Shown piece after piece: positions 7,157 through 12,078 of a stretch of DNA of 12,078 nt; position 1 is the stretch's first letter; every line of letters begins with the position of its first letter. Under the pieces are notes generated by a model. It saw only the letters and a list, made by a program, of their open reading frames with translations. It did not search any database and was not told where the DNA came from. The translations under genes were made by a program, and so were the position numbers. Source of the stretch: CAYUUP01 sp964447925 (GTDB lineage Bacteria; Bacillota; Clostridia; Oscillospirales; Oscillospiraceae); NCBI GenBank assembly GCA_964447925.1, contig CAYUUP010000050.1, positions 1-12,078 of the forward strand, written 5' to 3'.

Positions 7157-7636
7157 ATGGACATGAAGGTCTACCCCATTTCTGAAAACATACTGACATT
7201 GGCGCTCTCACTGGAGGATCTGCAGGGCAGGGGGTTGACATCCTGCCAGCTGGAGCGGGAGGAAGCGGTGGCGCTGCTTCGGGAGGTTTGCCAGTCCTAC
7301 GGATTGAATGGCAGGCCAGAGGAGGTGGAATGCTTCTGCTTACCAGAGAGCGTCATCCTTTTTGCCCGGCTTGAGTCAGAGATGTCTCTGGCGGTGGAGT
7401 TTTCTTCCCTTGGGGTGCTGCTGGACGCCCTGTGTGTCCTGCCTTGGCCCCTGGATGGAGCCATCTGCCGAACGGCAACGGGGCTGTACTACATACAAGC
7501 GGAGAGGGAAAGCGCAGATCGGCTGTTGGAATTTGGGCGGCTGGCAGAGCTGACGGAGGGAGAGACGGTGCTGTCCCGGAGACAGAGCCTGGATTTGCAG
7601 AAGGCAATCAACTGGCGGGGCGGGGCTATGCTATAA
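7157..7636 (+). CDS. MecA-like adaptor protein, short and divergent
   Basis: Probable relative of MecA, the adaptor that delivers substrates to the ClpC/ClpP protease in Firmicutes. The N-terminus, MKVYPISENILTLALSLEDL then QGRGL, aligns by eye with the MecA N-terminal domain (Bacillus: MEIERINEHTVKFYMSYGDI, EDRGF). The C-terminal part, EFSSLGVLLDALCVLP and then GLYYIQAERESADRLLEFG, follows the MecA C-terminal pattern of FxDFEDVI...YYL...LLEYA. The acidic linker between domains is largely missing, giving about 159 residues against about 218 in Bacillus. Three in-frame ATGs occur (7154, 7157, 7163); AGGAGG at 7146-7151 is 2, 5 and 11 bases away, so 7157 is preferred and 7163 is possible. The gene stands alone. 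An 8-bp inverted repeat GCTATAAT/ATTATAGC (7630-7637, 7649-7656) overlaps the stop but is too AT-rich to be a convincing terminator. The family call is by alignment from memory. Confidence 0.65.
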   Translation: MDMKVYPISENILTLALSLEDLQGRGLTSCQLEREEAVALLREVCQSYGLNGRPEEVECFCLPESVILFARLESEMSLAVEFSSLGVLLDALCVLPWPLDGAICRTATGLYYIQAERESADRLLEFGRLAELTEGETVLSRRQSLDLQKAINWRGGAML

Positions 7637-7950
7637 TTAATTTGGTTTATTATAGCTGCTTTCAGCATTCAATATGGCAGAAAGAGGAGACAGACAGATT
7701 CCCAAAAAGCAGAAAGAAATAAGACCGCTGATATTCCTGCTGAAGATGGCTGTCAGCACCTCGAAAGATGTATAACGGTGGAACAAACAGTAGAATTTGG
7801 AAGCGTTTTTGAAAAGACTATATTGGATGATTGTCTCACAGTCAAGCCACTGTTATTGAATGGATTTGAAAATTTGCTAATTGCAGACCCACCATGTAAT
7901 CCTGAACAAGAAACCGGCTCTCGGCGGTTGATTGACAGATAAGCAAATAG

Positions 7951-7976
7951 GTGGCGGGGCTTTCATATCCCGCCGC
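7951..7976. repeat. GC-rich hairpin in the AT-rich island
   Basis: GTGGCGGG (7951-7958) pairs with CCCGCCGC (7969-7976) over 8 positions, one of them T-G, with a 10-base loop. The plus-strand sequence after it, GTTTGTTGTTCC, is only weakly U-rich, so a terminator role is possible but not clear. Confidence 0.55.
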
Positions 7977-8041
7977 GTTTGTTGTTCCATCTTGCAAGTT
8001 AACAAACAGGAAAACTGTACGGACAGCTTCCAAAGACAAAC

Positions 8042-8079
8042 GAAAGGGTGTAACATCATTTCCGGTGTTGCACCCTTTC
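8042..8079. repeat. 14-bp hairpin GAAAGGGTGTAACA / TGTTGCACCCTTTC
   Basis: The arms at 8042-8055 and 8066-8079 pair over 14 positions with a single A-G difference that becomes a T-G wobble on the plus-strand RNA; the loop is 10 bases. The plus strand continues CACTTAATG, with no U-tract. On the minus strand TTTGTCTTT follows a few bases later. It could end transcription of the M16 peptidase gene on the minus strand, whose stop is about 68 bases away, or be part of a repeated element. Confidence 0.6.
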
Positions 8080-8146
8080 ACTTAATGAAAGCTTCTCTAT
8101 GTGGCGTCAGCTAATGCGGAGGCCCTTTTTTATTCCAAAGATGATA

Positions 8147-11041
8147 TCAGAGGTAGAATATCTCATCCAACCCACATGCATCCATCTGGTTTTGCCCGCC
8201 GACAACACAGATACCGCCCTGCTCTAGGGCTGCATCCAGGACTTCCGTCAGGGCCGCAAGCTGCTCCGGAGTGGCTGAGAGCATCTCCTCTCTCGTCCGG
8301 CAGCGCCGCTCCCAGCTGATGTCCTTCCAATAGAACTGATCGGCCAGCAAGCCTTTTGTCCGTGGCGTCAGCAACGGAGAGTCATCAGATACTGCCCCGA
8401 TAATAAAACCGGTCAGGTTTGGGTTTGTTCCGCAGAACCCCCGCAGGAAATCTCCGGCTTGGAGATATTTCTCCAGCGACTGGGCCCCGTTGGGATCCCG
8501 ATAAGAATAGCAGCAGGTCAGACCGGACACCCTGACCGCCATGCCGGTGCCGTAGGCTCCGCCCTGCACACGGATAACATTCCACAGGTAGCCCAGCGTG
8601 ATGATCTTGGAGGCCAACTGCACCACCCCGCTGTAGCATCCGCCGCAGGAGGTTAGATTGCCGCCCCGGACGGCAAAGGCGATATCCGCCGGAATGACAA
8701 TCCCCTCTCTGCGGAGTCCCCATGGCTTCAGTTCAATTGGAGCAGCTCCATTCTTGCTAGACGGCAGCACTGACGCCAAGCATTCCGCAGCCAATTCAGC
8801 CATCCCTGCTTTCTGCCCAGTAACGCTGAGGGTCAAGCTGTCCCTGGAAACCACCTCCCGGAGCAGGCCAGCAAGCCGCTCCTGAAGCCGGGGCCAATTC
8901 CAATCATTCTCCTGAGCCTTCAGCCACTGATAAAAGGCAAAACCGCCAGAACACTCATCCGCCACGCCTGCGGCTGAGGTTTGAGCAGCCACCCGATTCA
9001 GAGCAAGCTGAGATCCAGACATGACAATCTGCTGTGAAAGCTGGGTTTTATTCTGACGCAGCAGCTCCAGAACAGCGTCCTCATCATCGAAGCGCGTCCC
9101 TGTCAGGATCTCCGTCACCAGCCGGACAGCCTGTTCTACGTCTCGCTCCAGCGTGCTGAACATTGCGCAGAGTTTGACCTTACAGTGCCGGGTATCGTTC
9201 TCTCCACTGTAGGCATTGATGGCAAACCGCAGACTGCCACAGTGCAGCTGTACCTGCCGGCGCAGCTCCTCCGCCGTGTGGACGGCAGTTCCCAGTTCAC
9301 CCAGCAGCCCGCAGAGGAAGGAGAGTTGGGATAGTCTCTCCTCGTCATATCCATCGGCGTCAAAATACAGTGTCAGATAGGCAATACCGTTGCTGCTGAC
9401 CGTATGCTTCAGCACCGGAATGCCGGATATCTCCGCCATTTCCGTGGGCAGCTGCTCCGGCGTTCGTGGCAGGTCAGCCAGCGTTAGCTGGGGCAGAGTG
9501 GCCAGCTGCTCCGGTGTGTCCTCGCTGTGCTGCCAGGATAGCAGTTCTTCCTGCACCCGCAGCAGCCGATCTCTTTCACACGCATCCCACCGAGCGGACT
9601 CCGCCGCCAGCCGGTCGTTCTCCAGCCTCCGCCGCTCCTCTCCAATGGTGTGGGAGGGGATGAGAATCACCTTGCAGCGGTGGGGGTTGTCCAATATGAC
9701 CTCCCGCATCAGATTTTCGAAATAACCGGTATCCAGCTTGGCCCGGAGACGGTCAAAGAGGTCACCTACCTCCAGATTGGCCTCAGGCGCTCCGCCGTAA
9801 AGCCAGCTTTCCAACACCTGAAGCCCGAAGATCAGTCCCTGGGGGTATGAGCCGAAGTCCCGTTCTCGAAGCTGGAATTCCAGCCGGGCCATGGCCGCCA
9901 TTAGCTGTTCTCGATCCAGGCCGACCGCTGACAGCCGCCGAAGCTCACCAAAGAGTACCGTCTCTGTCTGCTCCCAGTCGTCAGTGTCCAGATTCTGTAC
10001 TTCCAGCTTGACCCAAGGCTGGGAGACGCCATCGTTCACCTGCAGGGTAACGTCCTCTGCCAGTCCCCGGGACAAAATGGCCCGGCTCAAGGGCGATTGG
10101 TTGCCGCCGCACAGCACCTCCGCCAGAATTTCCATGGCAATGAGCCTTTCCCGATCTGCGTAACTCCCCAGGGCCATGCCCCAGGCCAGCCGGGTACGGC
10201 CCTGCTCGTTCTCCTCCGGGGAAAGCTCATAGAGTACCTCCTGCGTACCGCCGTCTGTTGGACTCTGCAGCGCTGGGGCAGGGATGCGATCCCCTCGTTC
10301 GAAGCCACCGAGATACTCCCCGTTCAGGATAGACAGAACCTCGCCAATGTCCATTCCCCCATCCAGGAAGATATAGCTGTTGCTGGGGGAATAGAACCTC
10401 CTGTGAGCATCCAGAAATGTCTCATAGGTCAAATCGGGAATTTTAGCCGGATCACCGCCGGAAACCCAGCGGTAGGGGGTGTCCGGGAAGAGCGCCCGGT
10501 TCATGGCATCCATCATCAGCTCGTCCGGGTCGGCAAAGGCCCCCTTCATCTCATTGAAGACCACGCCCTTGTAGCTGGGCATTCCCTCACCATCAAACTC
10601 ATAGTGCCAGCCCTCCTGGAGGAATATCTCCGGTTTCTGATAGATGTTGGGATGGAAAACCGCATCCAGATAGACCCGCATCAGGTTGATGAAATCCTTG
10701 TCGCTGCGACTGGAAATGGGATAAAAGGTTTTATCCGGAAAGGTCATGGCATTCAGGAAAGTGTTCATAGAGTGCTTCAATAGTTCCACAAAGGGTTCCT
10801 TTACCGGATATTTGTCAGAGCCGCATAGGACGGAGTGTTCCAGAATATGGAACACTCCAGTGTCATCCCAAGGCAGGGTAGTAAAGGCAATGCCGAAGGT
10901 TTTATTCTCCTCCGGCCGCTCCAGCCAGACCAGCTTTGCGCCGGTGTGCTGATGCTCCATCTCCCACAGGGTAGCGCCCAGCTCTGGCAGCGCCTTTTCC
11001 CGCAGAATTTCAAAACCGTATAGAATCTCATGTTCCCGCAT
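8147..11041 (-). CDS. M16C-family zinc metallopeptidase (presequence protease / PreP-like)
   Basis: Large inverzincin-type peptidase that encloses and degrades unfolded peptides. The inverted zinc motif HILEH is at 65-69 (H65, E68, H69) in TGVFHILEHSVLCGSDKYPV, and the third metal ligand is E164 in GVVFNEMKGAFADP, both diagnostic of M16C. The C-terminal half carries the Arg/Tyr substrate motif VIRVQGGAYGTG (R824, Y830). The 964 residues in one chain correspond to two M16 halves joined by an M16C-associated middle region, the normal length. No signal peptide or membrane segment is seen, so it is probably cytoplasmic. GGAGGT at 11055-11050 is 8 bases before the ATG. It is monocistronic, with its own promoter upstream. 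The physiological substrate in bacteria is not well known; peptide recycling is inferred. Confidence 0.95.
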   Translation of the reverse strand: MREHEILYGFEILREKALPELGATLWEMEHQHTGAKLVWLERPEENKTFGIAFTTLPWDDTGVFHILEHSVLCGSDKYPVKEPFVELLKHSMNTFLNAMTFPDKTFYPISSRSDKDFINLMRVYLDAVFHPNIYQKPEIFLQEGWHYEFDGEGMPSYKGVVFNEMKGAFADPDELMMDAMNRALFPDTPYRWVSGGDPAKIPDLTYETFLDAHRRFYSPSNSYIFLDGGMDIGEVLSILNGEYLGGFERGDRIPAPALQSPTDGGTQEVLYELSPEENEQGRTRLAWGMALGSYADRERLIAMEILAEVLCGGNQSPLSRAILSRGLAEDVTLQVNDGVSQPWVKLEVQNLDTDDWEQTETVLFGELRRLSAVGLDREQLMAAMARLEFQLRERDFGSYPQGLIFGLQVLESWLYGGAPEANLEVGDLFDRLRAKLDTGYFENLMREVILDNPHRCKVILIPSHTIGEERRRLENDRLAAESARWDACERDRLLRVQEELLSWQHSEDTPEQLATLPQLTLADLPRTPEQLPTEMAEISGIPVLKHTVSSNGIAYLTLYFDADGYDEERLSQLSFLCGLLGELGTAVHTAEELRRQVQLHCGSLRFAINAYSGENDTRHCKVKLCAMFSTLERDVEQAVRLVTEILTGTRFDDEDAVLELLRQNKTQLSQQIVMSGSQLALNRVAAQTSAAGVADECSGGFAFYQWLKAQENDWNWPRLQERLAGLLREVVSRDSLTLSVTGQKAGMAELAAECLASVLPSSKNGAAPIELKPWGLRREGIVIPADIAFAVRGGNLTSCGGCYSGVVQLASKIITLGYLWNVIRVQGGAYGTGMAVRVSGLTCCYSYRDPNGAQSLEKYLQAGDFLRGFCGTNPNLTGFIIGAVSDDSPLLTPRTKGLLADQFYWKDISWERRCRTREEMLSATPEQLAALTEVLDAALEQGGICVVGGQNQMDACGLDEIFYL

Positions 11042-11098
11042 TATCCTGTACCTCCGTAGGCGGACGGGCTGAGTCCCGCCCGAAAATGCAATGACAGT

Positions 11099-11127
11099 AT
11101 TTTACCAGATTTTCAGATGAGATGCAA
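11099..11127 (-). promoter_or_regulatory. Promoter of the M16C peptidase gene
   Basis: On the minus strand TTGCAT (11127-11122) and TAAAAT (11104-11099) are 17 bases apart, and TGG precedes the -10, giving an extended -10. Transcription would start near 11092, about 50 bases before the ATG. The leader contains GGGCGGGACTCAGCCCGTCC, which can fold into a small GC-rich hairpin close to the ribosome binding site. Confidence 0.72.
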
Positions 11128-11420
11128 GACAGCACTTGAATCTGAGGTTTCCGTGTTTGCAGGTGCTGCAATGATGTGTGACGAAACTGAAAAAAGGATA
11201 CGAGTAGAAGAACACCCGTGTTAAGCACACATCCTGCCGGCGTTCTGTTCCGGAAGTACATCAGCTTGTGAGTTGGCGTATGGTTTTCCCGGCTGGCTCC
11301 TTGCTTGGAAATGTCCTGTGGGGTGAAGTGGACTCCGGCTCCTGTAAAAATTGGGGCGAACGATTGCAGTATTATATGGATACGCCAGAACTGCTTTTGG
11401 AATTTTCTCGCGAAAAAGCA
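11128..11420. other. AT-rich intergenic stretch downstream of ftsK
   Basis: This 293-base gap between the translocase stop and the M16C promoter counts about 43-45% G/C in two lines, lower than its neighbours. No clear terminator for the upstream translocase gene is visible: GCTTTTTCGCGAGAAAATTC just after the stop forms only a small stem, TTTTC/GAAAA, with a GCGA tetraloop, and a second stem AACAC/GTGTT (about 11212-11223) lacks an adjacent U-run. Short frames are open on both strands (11268-11459 plus, 11221-11496 minus), but neither has a ribosome binding site, and both overlap the translocase 3' end. Confidence 0.5.
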
Positions 11421-12078
11421 TCAGAAGGGTACATCCTCCGCAGCGAAGGAGTCCTCTGACAGACCGCCGCCCTGCCGGAGTTTCTGCTCCTGCCACTCCT
11501 CTTTGGTAACCAGTACCTGCCGGGGCTTGGAGCCCTCGAAGGGGCCGACGATGCCCCGCTCCTCCATCTGGTCAACCAGACGTGCGGCGCGGGCGTAGCC
11601 CAACTTCAGCCGCCGCTGGAGCATGGAGACAGAGGCCATACCGGTTTCTACAACCACGTCAATGGCGGCAGGCAGCATCTCATCGCCGCTGTCCGCTATG
11701 CCGGTGCCGGACGGATCATCTCCAGCTGTGACAGAATGCCCCTTGCCGCTCTTGCTGCCTGCGGATTGGGCGTTGACCTCCACCTGCTGGAGAACTTCGT
11801 CATCATACTGGGATTCGGAATTTTGCTTGATATACTGCACAACAGCAGCCACTTCCTCATCAGAGATGAGACAGCCCTGTACCCGCTGGGGCTTGCCCTG
11901 GCCAAGGGGGGCGTAGAGCATATCACCTCGGCCCACCAGCTTTTCCGCCCCTTGGGTGTCCAGGATGATGCGGGACTCCATGGAGGAGGCCACCGCAAAA
12001 GCAATGCGGGAGGGAATGTTGGCCTTCATTAGGCCGGTGATCACATCGGCAGAGGGCCGCTGGGTGGCGATGATCAGG
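11421..12078 (-). CDS. FtsK/SpoIIIE DNA translocase, C-terminal part (runs off right edge)
   Basis: Hexameric ATP-driven DNA pump that moves chromosome ends at division or into the forespore; membrane-anchored by its missing N-terminus. The window holds 219 codons plus one base. The left-over motor domain starts at LIIATQRPSADVITGLMKAN, and IPSRIAFAVASSMESRIILD followed by GAEKLVGRGDMLY is the conserved FtsK_SpoIIIE motor end. A linker rich in Ser, Gly and Asp follows. The C-terminal gamma winged helix, from about DEMLPAAIDVVVETGMASVS through LQRRLKLGYARAARLVDQME to GPFEGSKPRQVLV, reads KOPS/SRS-type polarity sequences. The tail EDSFAAEDVPF with TGA at 11423-11421 is a normal ending. Family length is about 750-950, so most lies to the right. 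FtsK and SpoIIIE cannot be told apart from this end. Confidence 0.95.
   Translation of the reverse strand, partial: LIIATQRPSADVITGLMKANIPSRIAFAVASSMESRIILDTQGAEKLVGRGDMLYAPLGQGKPQRVQGCLISDEEVAAVVQYIKQNSESQYDDEVLQQVEVNAQSAGSKSGKGHSVTAGDDPSGTGIADSGDEMLPAAIDVVVETGMASVSMLQRRLKLGYARAARLVDQMEERGIVGPFEGSKPRQVLVTKEEWQEQKLRQGGGLSEDSFAAEDVPF

Larger units (their letters stand above)
7637..8146. other. AT-rich gene-free island, possible mobile-element scar
   Basis: This 510-base stretch has no gene I can support. Hand counting over 7681-7920 gives 97 G/C in 240 bases (40%), against about 60% in adjacent coding DNA. The frame of the preceding gene stays open after its stop for 101 codons (7637-7939) to a TAA at 7940-7942, without an ATG and without a ribosome binding site; its translation (for example LLIADPPCNPEQETGSRRLI) matches no family I know. 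A TTG-started frame of 60 codons follows at 7932-8114, also without a ribosome binding site. Two hairpins (7951-7976 and 8042-8079) and a T-run at 8125-8131 lie in the right half. Spurious translations resembling those of this stretch are familiar to me from gut Clostridia, often near recombinase-type elements, but that is recollection, not a search result. Confidence 0.45.

Noticed and set aside
6853..7164. 103-codon minus-strand frame upstream of the pheST leader
   Set aside because: It crosses two promoters and has no ribosome binding site or recognisable domain.
7932..8114. 60-codon plus-strand frame with a TTG start in the AT-rich island
   Set aside because: No ribosome binding site, and it includes the 8042-8079 hairpin; it is more likely a chance frame in a structured non-coding segment.
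10097..10783. 228-codon plus-strand frame opposite the M16C peptidase
   Set aside because: Antisense shadow of a gene with intact catalytic motifs.
11028..11261. 77-codon minus-strand frame upstream of the M16C gene
   Set aside because: It spans the well-formed promoter and overlaps the peptidase start, with no ribosome binding site.
1..12078. CRISPR array, tRNA or rRNA genes, intact transposase or phage genes
   Set aside because: No regularly spaced repeats, tRNA cloverleaf, rRNA segment, or transposase/integrase motif was seen on either strand.

Overview
The window reads as chromosomal DNA of a GC-rich Clostridia member, most likely a gut Oscillospiraceae-type bacterium. This is inferred from the T-box control of pheST, AGGAGG-type ribosome binding sites, the clostridial style of the proteins, and coding DNA that is about 60% GC in a line counted by hand. 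No species call can be made without a search.

Layout: (1) 1-2253, minus strand: leuC-leuD-leuB, a tightly packed leucine operon whose leuB runs off the left edge. (2) 2254-2404: a short divergent promoter region with an exact 10-bp inverted repeat. (3) 2405-3037, plus strand: a Crp/Fnr-family regulator transcribed away from leuC. (4) 3036-3075: a strong hairpin terminator between the regulator and pheT, which converge. (5) 3106-6560, minus strand: pheS-pheT, both subunits of phenylalanyl-tRNA synthetase, behind a Phe-specific T-box leader (6633-6880) and a recognisable promoter. (6) 7157-7636, plus strand: a short, divergent MecA-like adaptor protein. (7) 7637-8146: an AT-rich island (about 40% GC over 7681-7920) with no convincing gene, hairpins and a long untenanted open frame; possibly a mobile-element scar. 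(8) 8147-11041, minus strand: a large M16C (presequence protease type) zinc metallopeptidase with its own promoter. (9) 11128-11420: a second AT-rich gap. (10) 11421-12078, minus strand: the C-terminal end of an FtsK/SpoIIIE DNA translocase that continues off the right edge.

Most of the window is housekeeping: branched-chain amino acid synthesis, tRNA charging, protein turnover and chromosome segregation. The two places where regulation is readable are the Phe T-box, which couples pheST expression to uncharged tRNA-Phe, and the leuC/regulator divergent promoter, where symmetric -10 elements suggest the Crp-like protein may control itself and perhaps leuCDB. No CRISPR array, tRNA, rRNA, intact insertion sequence or phage module is visible. 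The only candidates for something undescribed are the divergent control region and the AT-rich island at 7637-8146.
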